From NCBI RefSeq assembly GCF_000020965.1, contig NC_011297.1, forward strand, positions 1,460,525-1,524,524: 64,000 bases of DNA. Direction: 5' to 3'. This document shows, piece after piece, positions 1 to 7,521 of this stretch. The notes under the pieces were generated by a model. It ran no database searches. It was not told where the DNA came from and saw only the letters and a list, made by a program, of their open reading frames with translations. The translations under genes and the position numbers were made by a program. Numbering within the stretch: the stretch's first letter is position 1; every line of letters starts with the position of its first letter. The DNA comes from Dictyoglomus thermophilum H-6-12. GTDB taxonomy: Bacteria; Dictyoglomota; Dictyoglomia; Dictyoglomales; Dictyoglomaceae.

Positions 1-193
1 CTCTTCCACCCTCATAATCATCGCTTAACAAAACCTTTGCCTTTCCAGAATACACTATATACATGTCATTCACTTTCTTATGTACTTCTGTCTCACTTTT
101 AAAAGGAGCATTAAATCTTAGAAATCTAATCATAAAGTTTCCTCTTTTAAAATCCTCCAACTTCTCATCATTTAAAGAGAATCTACGGTACAT
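1..193 (-). CDS. partial cupin-like small protein (N-terminal part)
   Basis: Only the first 64 codons are inside the window; the rest lies to the left. It begins MYRRFSLNDEKL, with the ATG at 191-193 and a GGAGG SD just upstream (194-203 region). The visible part includes a segment like EVHKKVNDMYIVYSGKAKV, which resembles the start of a small beta-barrel (cupin-type) sensor or isomerase domain. Function cannot be assigned from this fragment. It is divergent from the homocitrate synthase operon, so the space from 194 to 295 should contain its promoter, though I could not pick one out convincingly. Confidence 0.6.
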   Translation of the reverse strand, partial: MYRRFSLNDEKLEDFKRGNFMIRFLRFNAPFKSETEVHKKVNDMYIVYSGKAKVLLSDDYEGGR

Positions 194-295
194 AACAACC
201 TCCTAAAAAAATAAGAAGTCTTAATTATTTTATCTTTTAAAGGTTATTTAAGCAACTTTAATTAATACTACTTTAAACATTTCATACCTTCTTTT

Positions 296-324
296 TTGAA
301 TAATTATGTGCTAAAATTTATAAT
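296..324 (+). promoter_or_regulatory. promoter of the homocitrate synthase operon
   Basis: TTGAAT at 296-301 and TATAAT at 319-324 are 17 bases apart, a near-consensus housekeeping promoter. It predicts transcription starting near 331, about 100 bases before the first gene, and places the hairpin at 351-385 inside the leader. Confidence 0.75.
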
Positions 325-350
325 GTAATTAAAAAGTAACAGAGAATGCA

Positions 351-385
351 AAGGTGCTTTGGAGTGAGCTCCGAAGCACCTTTTT
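351..385 (+). terminator. leader hairpin with U-tract (possible attenuator)
   Basis: AAGGTGCTT (351-359) pairs with AAGCACCTT (374-382). GGAG (361-364) pairs with CTCC (369-372), with one T-G wobble between the two helices, giving a 14-bp stem closed by a TGAG loop. TTTTT follows at 381-385. It lies between the promoter and the first gene, and no gene upstream on this strand needs terminating, so a regulated attenuator or protein-binding hairpin is plausible. No T-box or known riboswitch consensus was recognised in the short leader. Confidence 0.65.
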
Positions 386-429
386 AGTTTTATAAATAAA
401 ATTTATGTCAGAACGGGAGGCGTAAAATT

Positions 430-1578
430 ATGAAAAATACCGATATAAAAATTGTAGACACCACATTAAGAGACGGAGAACAAACAGCAGGTGTGGTATT
501 TTCAAAAGCTGAAAAACTACAAATAGCCAGAATGCTTGATGAGATAGGAGTACATCAAATTGAAGCAGGCATCCCTGTGATGGGAGGAGACGAAGAAGAA
601 GCAATAAAAGCCATAGTTAAAGCAGGATTAAAAGCAAGCATAATGGGATGGAATAGAGCTGTGATAAGTGACATTGAAGCATCTCTAAGATGTGGGGTAG
701 ATGCTGTAGCTATCTCCATTTCTACCTCTGACATCCACATTAAGTATAAACTCAAAAAGACCAGAGAATGGGTTTTAGAAAACATGGTAAAAGCCACAGA
801 ATTCGCAAAAAAGCACGGAGTATATGTATCAGTGAATGCTGAAGATGCATCAAGAACTGATATGGAATTTCTATTACAATTTGCAAAGGCTGCAAAAGAG
901 GCAGGAGCAGACCGACTCAGATATTGCGATACTGTAGGAATTATGGAACCTTTCACTATGTATGAGGTTATAAAAACTATAATTGAGAAAGTAGGCATAC
1001 CTGTAGAAATGCATACTCACAATGACTTTGGAATGGCCACTGCCAATGCTTTGGCAGGAGTTAGAGCAGGAGCTACCTATGTAGGGGTAACAGTAAATGG
1101 CCTTGGAGAAAGGGCAGGTAATGCTGCATTAGAAGAAGTGGTGATGGCCTTAAAGTACATCTACAATATAGACTTAGGTATCAAAACCTATAAATTAAGA
1201 GAACTTAGCGAATATGTAGCAAAAGCTTCTCAAAGGGAACTACCAGTAAATAAGGCAATTGTTGGTAAGAATATCTTTGCCCATGAGTCTGGAATACACG
1301 CTGATGGCGTGATTAAGTATCCAAAAACTTATGAAGTCTTCTCTCCTGAAGAAGTAGGAGGAGAGAGACAAATTGTAATTGGAAAACATTCTGGAACCCA
1401 TGCTCTTATAAGGAAATTCCAGGAGTATGGTATAAATCTTCCTGAAGAAGATGCTCAAGAATTGCTTAAGAAAGTAAGAGCCCTTGCGGTAGAACTTAAG
1501 AGACCACTGTTTGACAAAGAATTAATGTATCTTTATCAAGATTACTTAAAGGAAAAAGCTAAGAAAGAAGGAGAGTGA
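430..1578 (+). CDS. homocitrate synthase / 2-isopropylmalate synthase family (NifV-like)
   Basis: A 382-residue acyl-transferring TIM-barrel synthase that condenses acetyl-CoA with a 2-oxoacid. The N-terminal DTTLRDGEQ motif, the metal-binding MHTHNDFG near residue 195 and the NGLGERAGNA segment are intact. The short length, without the C-terminal regulatory domain of LeuA, and the IMGWNRA...DIHIKYKL region resemble homocitrate synthases (NifV/AksA/lysine-pathway type) more than LeuA. With (homo)aconitase subunits next door it probably starts a 2-oxoglutarate chain-elongation or alpha-aminoadipate route; isopropylmalate or citramalate synthesis is the alternative. The start has a GGGAGG SD at 415-420. 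There are no nif genes in the window. Confidence 0.85.
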   Translation: MKNTDIKIVDTTLRDGEQTAGVVFSKAEKLQIARMLDEIGVHQIEAGIPVMGGDEEEAIKAIVKAGLKASIMGWNRAVISDIEASLRCGVDAVAISISTSDIHIKYKLKKTREWVLENMVKATEFAKKHGVYVSVNAEDASRTDMEFLLQFAKAAKEAGADRLRYCDTVGIMEPFTMYEVIKTIIEKVGIPVEMHTHNDFGMATANALAGVRAGATYVGVTVNGLGERAGNAALEEVVMALKYIYNIDLGIKTYKLRELSEYVAKASQRELPVNKAIVGKNIFAHESGIHADGVIKYPKTYEVFSPEEVGGERQIVIGKHSGTHALIRKFQEYGINLPEEDAQELLKKVRALAVELKRPLFDKELMYLYQDYLKEKAKKEGE

Positions 1579-1583
1579 AAAAA

Positions 1584-2840
1584 TTGGGGAAGACAATAGC
1601 TGAAAAAATCTTTTCAGCTCACACAGGAAAGGATGTTAAAGCTGGTGATTTAGTAATTGCAAAACTTGATGCCCTAATGGGGCAGGACGGAACATCTCCT
1701 CTTGCAATTAAGGTCTTTGAAGAATTGGGAGGAGAAAAGGTCGTTAACGCAGAAAGGGTACTCTTAGTAATGGACCACTCTGTCCCACCCCCAAATGAGG
1801 GGGTTGCAAATCTTCATAAACTGATGAGAGACTTTGCAGAAAAATACGGCACTCAAATTACAGAATTTGGAGAAGGAGTATGCCACCAAGTATTTATGGA
1901 AAGAGGACTTGCTACACCTGGGGGCCTCGTTATTGGCGCAGATTCTCATACTTGTACATATGGAGTTTTAAACTGCTTTTCCACAGGAGTTGGCTCCAGT
2001 GAGCTTGCTGCAGCAATGTACACTGGTAAATTATGGTTTAAAGTACCCAATACTGTAAAGATCATTTTAAATGGAAAACTTCCTAAAGGTGTCGTTTCTA
2101 AAGACGTGGTATTATTTCTTGCAGGGTATTTTAAGGCTGACGGCCTAACCTATAAAGCTATAGAGTTTGATGGAGAAGTAATCAGAGACCTTTCTATAGA
2201 TGGTAGGGCAACTATAACCAATATGGTAGTTGAAATGGGAGCAAAAGCAGGTATTATGCCCTTCGATGAAAAAACAAAAGAATTCTTTAAAAGTATTGGC
2301 TTTCCACAAGAAAAAGGGGTTGAAGCGGATCCCGATGCGGAATATGAGGCTATTTATGAGTTTAATTTATCTAACTTAGAGCCCCAAGTGGCTATGCCCC
2401 ATACTGTGGACAATGTCTACCCTATCTCTCAAATAGATAATGTCAAAATACACGAAGCCTTTATTGGTACATGCACTAATGGCAGATTAGAAGACCTAAG
2501 ACTAGCCGCATCAATTCTAAAGGGTAGAAAAGTATCCAAAAATGTAAAAATGATCATAACACCTGCCTCTAAAAGGATTTTTATACAAGCTATGAAAGAG
2601 GGCCTTATAGATATATTCTTAGAAGCAGGCGCTATAGTAACAAATCCAGGGTGTGGACCATGTGTAGGGACTCATCAAGGCATACCTGCAGATGGGGAGA
2701 ATGTTATCTCTACTGCTAATAGAAATTTCAAAGGAAGAATGGGAAACAACAAAGCTTTTATACATTTAGCTTCGCCCCTTACCGTAGCTGCCTCAGCAAT
2801 CTTAGGAAAAATTACTGATCCAAGAGAACTAATGGATTAG
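1584..2840 (+). CDS. homoaconitase / 3-isopropylmalate dehydratase large subunit
   Basis: Large subunit of a two-subunit [4Fe-4S] hydro-lyase that isomerises homocitrate (or 2-isopropylmalate) through the cis-unsaturated acid. Cluster cysteines are in FIGTCTNGR and NPGCGPCVG, and the DSHTCTYG substrate motif is present. I prefer the TTG start at 1584 (protein begins MGKTIAEKIFSAH, the usual family start), because AAGGAG at 1568-1573 is 10 bases away. A GTG at 1575 overlaps the upstream stop but sits 1 base from the SD. It is 418 residues long, normal for the family. The small subunit follows after 13 bases. Substrate cannot be decided from sequence alone. Confidence 0.88.
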   Translation: MGKTIAEKIFSAHTGKDVKAGDLVIAKLDALMGQDGTSPLAIKVFEELGGEKVVNAERVLLVMDHSVPPPNEGVANLHKLMRDFAEKYGTQITEFGEGVCHQVFMERGLATPGGLVIGADSHTCTYGVLNCFSTGVGSSELAAAMYTGKLWFKVPNTVKIILNGKLPKGVVSKDVVLFLAGYFKADGLTYKAIEFDGEVIRDLSIDGRATITNMVVEMGAKAGIMPFDEKTKEFFKSIGFPQEKGVEADPDAEYEAIYEFNLSNLEPQVAMPHTVDNVYPISQIDNVKIHEAFIGTCTNGRLEDLRLAASILKGRKVSKNVKMIITPASKRIFIQAMKEGLIDIFLEAGAIVTNPGCGPCVGTHQGIPADGENVISTANRNFKGRMGNNKAFIHLASPLTVAASAILGKITDPRELMD

Positions 2841-2853
2841 GAGGAAGTCTATT

Positions 2854-3354
2854 ATGCTAATTAGGGGAAGAGCTCACAAATTTGGAGATGATATAAACAC
2901 CGATTACATAATATCAGGAAAATACAAATTTAAAAGTTTAGACTTTAACGAAATGTCCAAGCACCTTTTTGAAGATCTTGATCCAGAATTCTATAAGAAA
3001 ATAACTCCTGGAGATATCATTGTGGCTGGCAAAAACTTTGGATGTGGTTCTTCCAGAGAACAGGCACCTTTAGTAATCAAACATGCAGGAATAAGCCTGG
3101 TGATAGCTAAAAGTTTTGCAAGAATATTCTACAGAAACTCTATAAATGTAGGTTTACCTTTATTAGAGGCAGATACAGATCAAATAGATCAGGGGGATGA
3201 GTTGGAAGTGGATCTTTTTAATGGTAAAATTTTTAACAAGACAAAAAATATAGTGATAAATTCTAAGAGCACATTTCCAGATATAATGGTAAAAATATTA
3301 CAAGCAGGAGGCCTTGTAGAGTACCTTAAGAAAGAGGGAGATTTCAAAATTTAG
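2854..3354 (+). CDS. homoaconitase / 3-isopropylmalate dehydratase small subunit
   Basis: A 166-residue swivelling-domain subunit of the hydro-lyase encoded just upstream. It has the KFGDDINTDYI opening, the GCGSSREQAP substrate-phosphate/carboxylate loop and the SFARIFYRNSINVGLP signature. The specificity loop after NTDYI reads SGKYKF, which looks more like the GKY loop of homoaconitase-type small subunits than the loop of typical bacterial LeuD; this is a weak hint towards homoaconitate. The SD is AGGAGG at 2839-2844. It ends flush against the next gene. Confidence 0.87.
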   Translation: MLIRGRAHKFGDDINTDYIISGKYKFKSLDFNEMSKHLFEDLDPEFYKKITPGDIIVAGKNFGCGSSREQAPLVIKHAGISLVIAKSFARIFYRNSINVGLPLLEADTDQIDQGDELEVDLFNGKIFNKTKNIVINSKSTFPDIMVKILQAGGLVEYLKKEGDFKI

Positions 3355-4506
3355 ATGCAACATTTTAATTTTTACATTCCAGTAATGATAAAGTTTGGAA
3401 TAGGACTCTGGGAGAAAATTCCCGAGGAGTCCTATTCCTTAGGAGCAAAGAAAGTTCTAATAGTAACTGGTAAAAAACACCTAAAAAGCACTGGAATTTT
3501 AGATAAGCTTTTAAACATATACAATAATTATCCTATTGATGTATATGTTTTCGACGAGGTACCTCCTGAACCTCCTTATTATATAGTAGATCAAGGAGCA
3601 GAAATCGCTAAAACAAAAGGTATAGACCTTGTTATTGGTATTGGAGGTGGAAGTGCCCTTGATGTGGCAAAAGCAATTGCAGTCAAAGTAAATCTACCTG
3701 GCACCATATGGGATTATATAGGAGACAACAGTAATAAAATAACAATTAAGGGTTTACCTACTATTCTAGTGCCCACTACAGCAGGAACTGCAAGTGAAGT
3801 TACACGAGTTTCAGTGCTTATTAATCCTGAAACAAAAGAAAAATTAAGCATAAGACACGATTTTTTATATGCCACCCTTGCCATTATAGACCCATATCTT
3901 ACCCTTTCCTTACCAAAAGAAAATACTGCTTACAGTGGTATTGATGCTTTTATACACTCTTTAGAGTCCTTTTTATCAGTTAATAGTAATATGGTTACAG
4001 AGCCCCTTGCTCTAACCGCACTAAGGACCATATATAAATATCTTCCCAGGGTATACAATAATCTAGAAAGAATTGATTTAAGAGAAAAAGTATTATATGC
4101 CAGCACCATTAGTGGGATAGCTTTTACCCAAACAGGACTTGGAGGTATACATGCTCTTGCTCATCCTATTGGGGTTTATGCCAATATTCCCCATGGACTT
4201 GCTTGTGCCTTAGTTACCATTCCTACCTTAGAATATAACTTAGAAATACTTTCCAGAGAAAAAATCTCTGCTTTAGGAAGAGCCATAGGGGTATATTCTT
4301 TAAGATCTGCCAAAGAAAAGATCTTGAAAAAAATAGATGAATTCTTCTCTATACTTAACATCAAACTTGGCCTTCACAATTATGGAATAAAATGGGAAGA
4401 TCTCCCTAATATAGCCCAAGAAGTACCAAAATCAGGATCTTACAAAACAAATCCACGAACACTGAACTATGAAACTGTACTTGAAATACTAAAAAAAGCC
4501 TTTTAA
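3355..4506 (+). CDS. iron-containing alcohol dehydrogenase
   Basis: A 383-residue group III (Fe-dependent) NAD(P)H alcohol dehydrogenase, close in layout to butanol dehydrogenases. The GGGSALDVAKAIA nucleotide-binding motif and the metal site (GIDAFIHSLESFLS with its His, then HALAHPIGVYANIPHG) are present. The ATG comes directly after the stop of the small-subunit gene with no clear SD, so translational coupling is likely. Its link to the homocitrate operon is unexplained: it may reduce an aldehyde product or simply share the promoter. The 3' end overlaps the convergent hexapeptide-repeat gene by 4 bases. Confidence 0.88.
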   Translation: MQHFNFYIPVMIKFGIGLWEKIPEESYSLGAKKVLIVTGKKHLKSTGILDKLLNIYNNYPIDVYVFDEVPPEPPYYIVDQGAEIAKTKGIDLVIGIGGGSALDVAKAIAVKVNLPGTIWDYIGDNSNKITIKGLPTILVPTTAGTASEVTRVSVLINPETKEKLSIRHDFLYATLAIIDPYLTLSLPKENTAYSGIDAFIHSLESFLSVNSNMVTEPLALTALRTIYKYLPRVYNNLERIDLREKVLYASTISGIAFTQTGLGGIHALAHPIGVYANIPHGLACALVTIPTLEYNLEILSREKISALGRAIGVYSLRSAKEKILKKIDEFFSILNIKLGLHNYGIKWEDLPNIAQEVPKSGSYKTNPRTLNYETVLEILKKAF

Positions 4507-5186
4507 GTTCTGTCTATTATGTCTATAATGTCTAAATTAGGCTTGAATTTTACAATACTTTTTTCTGGAATAAATCCTCTTACACTTGCATTAGGGTAAA
4601 TAAGTACCCTCTTACCTATAATAGTCCCAGGATTAAGCACAGAGTTACATCCAGTCTCACTATCATCCCCAATAATAGCTCCTAATTTTCTAAGCCCTGT
4701 ATCATACACTTCTCCATTCACCTTTATTTTAACTGTACCACTAAGTCCTATTTTTAAGTTTGATATCTTAGTACCTGCTCCCAGATTCACATTGTGTCCA
4801 AGGATGCTATCACCTACATAATTAAAATGAGGAGCTTTTGCTCCAGAAAGTAGAATGCTATTCTTAATCTCTGTAGTATGTCCTACTACACAGTTATCTC
4901 CAATAAATACATTACCTCTTATATAGGCACCCTGCCTTATCTCACAATTCTTACCAATATACGCAGGACCCTTTATATAAACAAAGGGCTCAATAACTGT
5001 TCCCTCATCTATAAACACGTTTCCCTCTATAAAAACCCCTCCCTTGATTATTCCTCTAATTTCAGGCTTTGCATACTTCCTTAAGAATTTTTCAAGAGTT
5101 TTCAAAGCATCCCAAACCAAGTTCATATCCCTAAAAAGCTCTCCTTCAATACCAGACAATTCAAAAAACCTTTCGGGTTCCAACAC
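4503..5186 (-). CDS. left-handed beta-helix (hexapeptide-repeat) sugar-nucleotide acyltransferase-like protein
   Basis: A 227-residue protein made mostly of hexapeptide repeats (for example VFIEGNVFIDEGTVIEPFVY) forming a left-handed beta helix from about residue 45 to 220, like the C-terminal half of GlmU or of archaeal sugar-1-phosphate nucleotidyltransferases. It lacks the N-terminal nucleotidyltransferase domain, so it is either a stand-alone acetyltransferase or a regulatory relative. The start is GTG (MLEPERFF) with a GGGAGG SD. It lies 16 bases after metF and is probably the last gene of the one-carbon operon. Substrate unknown. Confidence 0.75.
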   Translation of the reverse strand: MLEPERFFELSGIEGELFRDMNLVWDALKTLEKFLRKYAKPEIRGIIKGGVFIEGNVFIDEGTVIEPFVYIKGPAYIGKNCEIRQGAYIRGNVFIGDNCVVGHTTEIKNSILLSGAKAPHFNYVGDSILGHNVNLGAGTKISNLKIGLSGTVKIKVNGEVYDTGLRKLGAIIGDDSETGCNSVLNPGTIIGKRVLIYPNASVRGFIPEKSIVKFKPNLDIIDIIDRT

Positions 5187-5202
5187 CTCACTGTGCCTCC
5201 CT

Positions 5203-6069
5203 TCACCAATTTAATAAATCTAATACTTTAATTATATCTGAAGGTCTAGAAGCAAGAAAATGAATCCCATCAAGCAGTTTACTCTCTTTTAGCTTAGAAC
5301 AAAACTCAGCACAAAACTCAATACTTAAAGACTTTATATCCTTAGTATTCCTAAACATATCTAAAATCTCAGTAGGAATTTTTATACCAGGAACACTACT
5401 CATCATATACTCCAGCATCTCTATAGACTTAAAAATGGTAACCCCAGCTATAATTTTTATCTCATTTCCAACCCTTTCTCTCACTCTTTCCATTACCGAA
5501 AGATCAAAAAAAAGCTGTGTTTGAAAGAATTCTGCTCCTGCCTTTTTCTTTTTTAGTAATTTCAAAATCTCTATCTCCAAAGGAACAAGATTTGGATTAA
5601 ATACTGCTCCCAAGAAAAAATCGGGATTTTTGTTTAGTTTTTTACCTGAAAAATCTTCGCCATCTTCCAATCTTTTTGCAACCACCAATATATTAGTTGC
5701 ATCCAGATCAAACACAGGCTTTGCAGATTTTGCTATCCCAGTAGTAGTGTAATCTCCTGTTAAAACAAGTACATTTCTAATACCAAGAGTATAAGCACTC
5801 AAAAGCTCTCCTGAGATGGCAACCCTATTTCTATCCCTTGCGGTTATTTGAAATATTGGCTCCATTCCTTCCCTAAGAAGTAGATAACTTCCCACAAGAG
5901 ATGTAATTCTCACTCCCACATTTTGAAAATCGGTAACATTTACAGCATCAACCCTGTCTTTTAAAAGTAAAGTTTTTTCGATAAAAGAACTAACATCCAC
6001 CCCTCTCGGTGGACTCACCTCTGCAGTTATAACAAATTTACCAGATTTTAACCTCTCCTCAAAGTTCAT
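5203..6069 (-). CDS. metF: methylenetetrahydrofolate reductase
   Basis: A 288-residue flavin TIM-barrel enzyme reducing 5,10-methylene-THF to 5-methyl-THF. The family acid in EVSPPRG near the N-terminus, the LTGDYTT motif and QTQLFFD are all visible. It overlaps metV by 4 bases (ATGA). The MetF-MetV pair is the short bacterial form of the enzyme, known from acetogens and other anaerobes, where MetV supplies a zinc/Fe-S domain and electrons come from partner proteins rather than directly from NADH. No such partner (Hdr or RnfC2-like) is in the window. Confidence 0.92.
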   Translation of the reverse strand: MNFEERLKSGKFVITAEVSPPRGVDVSSFIEKTLLLKDRVDAVNVTDFQNVGVRITSLVGSYLLLREGMEPIFQITARDRNRVAISGELLSAYTLGIRNVLVLTGDYTTTGIAKSAKPVFDLDATNILVVAKRLEDGEDFSGKKLNKNPDFFLGAVFNPNLVPLEIEILKLLKKKKAGAEFFQTQLFFDLSVMERVRERVGNEIKIIAGVTIFKSIEMLEYMMSSVPGIKIPTEILDMFRNTKDIKSLSIEFCAEFCSKLKESKLLDGIHFLASRPSDIIKVLDLLNW

Positions 6070-6671
6070 TCTTGAAGTAGTATTTTGCTAAAATCTTTAG
6101 GAGGAATTATTCTTAAAAACTCTTCCTCTGTTATTCTCTTATTTCTAAAGAGAATAACCCAAGGGCATAATCTATTAAATACCTCACATATACCCTCTTC
6201 TGCTCCACCACAAGGGCCATTTCTCATCTTTTTTGGACATAACTTCTCCATACACAAATTTCCAGTATAGTATATCCAGCACTCTCCACATGCAGAACAC
6301 AGTCTTGCAAAACTTCCAAGACTTCTACCAGGTTCTATTTTCAAAGTGTTTGTTGCAGGAAAGACCTGTTTTTTTATATAGTTAGGAATAATCTGAGGAA
6401 GCCCCCCACAAGTGAAGGTTAAAATCGTATCTGCCTCATTTATTTCACTTAAATTATCAATAATTCTTAAAAAAGAACCTACATTACAATCATCCTTCTT
6501 TAAAGTATACATACCTACTAATTCATAACCTAAACCCTCAACAAATTTTAAAACTTGCTGATTCTTTTCCTCCACATCTATAAAACCACAATTATCACAT
6601 GAAAAAACAAAAACTTTATTCCCCTTAACAAAATTTTTCACCTCTTCTGCAGGCTTAATTTCGAGCCTCAT
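6066..6671 (-). CDS. metV: MetV-type methylenetetrahydrofolate reductase C-terminal domain protein
   Basis: A 201-residue cysteine-rich partner of MetF. The C-terminal half holds CSACGECWIYYTG, then CMEKLCPKKMRNGPCGG and a final CEVFNRLCPW, the typical MetV pattern that binds zinc and probably an Fe-S cluster. The N-terminal part has CDNCGF and resembles a CoB/CoM-reductase-linked domain. It overlaps folD by 17 bases upstream and metF by 4 bases downstream, so expression is tightly coupled. Confidence 0.88.
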   Translation of the reverse strand: MRLEIKPAEEVKNFVKGNKVFVFSCDNCGFIDVEEKNQQVLKFVEGLGYELVGMYTLKKDDCNVGSFLRIIDNLSEINEADTILTFTCGGLPQIIPNYIKKQVFPATNTLKIEPGRSLGSFARLCSACGECWIYYTGNLCMEKLCPKKMRNGPCGGAEEGICEVFNRLCPWVILFRNKRITEEEFLRIIPPKDFSKILLQE

Positions 6672-7506
6672 TCTTTTCCACCGCCTTGAGAAGATTCATA
6701 GCAAGAACTCGAGTAGTTATTATACCTATACCTCCTGGAACAGGAGTTATGTAACCAACCTTATCCTTTACTTCTTCAAAGTTTACATCACCTACAAGCT
6801 TCCCTTCTACCACATTAGTACCTATATCAATTACTACTTGACCTTCCTTTACCATATCTTTACCTATAAAATGAGGCCTTCCTACAGCCGCAACAAGGAC
6901 TTCTGCTCTCCTCGTAAGTTCTTCTAAATTTTTAGTTTTAGAATGACATATGGTAACCGTTGCATTCCTATTGAGAAGTAGTATAGAAAGGGGCTTTCCC
7001 ACCGATATACTTCTTCCAACCACCACTACATCTTTCCCCTCTACAGAAATTTTATAAAAATCCAAAAGTTCAATAACTGCCTGAGGTGTGCAGGGATGGA
7101 AACATTTCTCACCAACAAAAAGCTTTCCTAAATTTTCATAAGTTATACCTTCCACATCTTTATCAGGAGACAAAAACCGAAAAGCTTTTTGTCTTTCTAA
7201 TTCTTCCGAAAGAGGTCTCAATATCAATATTCCATGTACTTTATTATTTTTTTCTAATTCCTTTAAAGCCTTCTGAAATTCTAGCAGAGAGACATTTTCA
7301 GCAAAATTCTTTCTCTCCACATTAATTCCTATCCTCGAGAAAAATCTTTCTATACTCTTTGCGTAAGCTTCCGCCTCTTCATTTTCGCCAACCTTTACTA
7401 TACACAAATTAGGAATAATACCCTTTGTTTTATAAATCTCTATTTTCTCTTTAATTTCTTTTTCTAACTTCTCAGCCACAGGCTTTCCTTCAAGAATAAC
7501 TCCCAT
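6655..7506 (-). CDS. folD: FolD, methylene-THF dehydrogenase (cyclohydrolase site altered)
   Basis: FolD family, interconverting methylene-THF and methenyl-THF with NAD(P) and normally also hydrolysing methenyl-THF. I start at the ATG 7504-7506 (MGVILEGKPVAEK) because the GGAGGT SD is 7 bases upstream; a GTG at 7521 would contain the SD. Length 283. PDKDVEG, PCTPQ and TPVPGGIG are family motifs. Oddity: in the E. coli active-site pattern Y-x-x-x-K the Lys is replaced by Ile52 (Tyr48 kept), and the usual Gln of QLPLP is Leu. These residues serve the cyclohydrolase, so this enzyme may be dehydrogenase-only. It sits between fhs and metV. Confidence 0.9.
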   Translation of the reverse strand: MGVILEGKPVAEKLEKEIKEKIEIYKTKGIIPNLCIVKVGENEEAEAYAKSIERFFSRIGINVERKNFAENVSLLEFQKALKELEKNNKVHGILILRPLSEELERQKAFRFLSPDKDVEGITYENLGKLFVGEKCFHPCTPQAVIELLDFYKISVEGKDVVVVGRSISVGKPLSILLLNRNATVTICHSKTKNLEELTRRAEVLVAAVGRPHFIGKDMVKEGQVVIDIGTNVVEGKLVGDVNFEEVKDKVGYITPVPGGIGIITTRVLAMNLLKAVEKNEARN

Positions 7507-7521
7507 CTGAATTACCTCCAC

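Noticed and set aside
346-387. A 13-codon ORF (ATG to TAG) that runs exactly through the leader hairpin
   Set aside because: No SD and no run of codons for one amino acid; more likely a by-product of the hairpin sequence than a leader peptide.
331-429. T-box or lysine riboswitch before the homocitrate synthase gene
   Set aside because: Leader is only about 100 bases and lacks T-box or L-box consensus strings.
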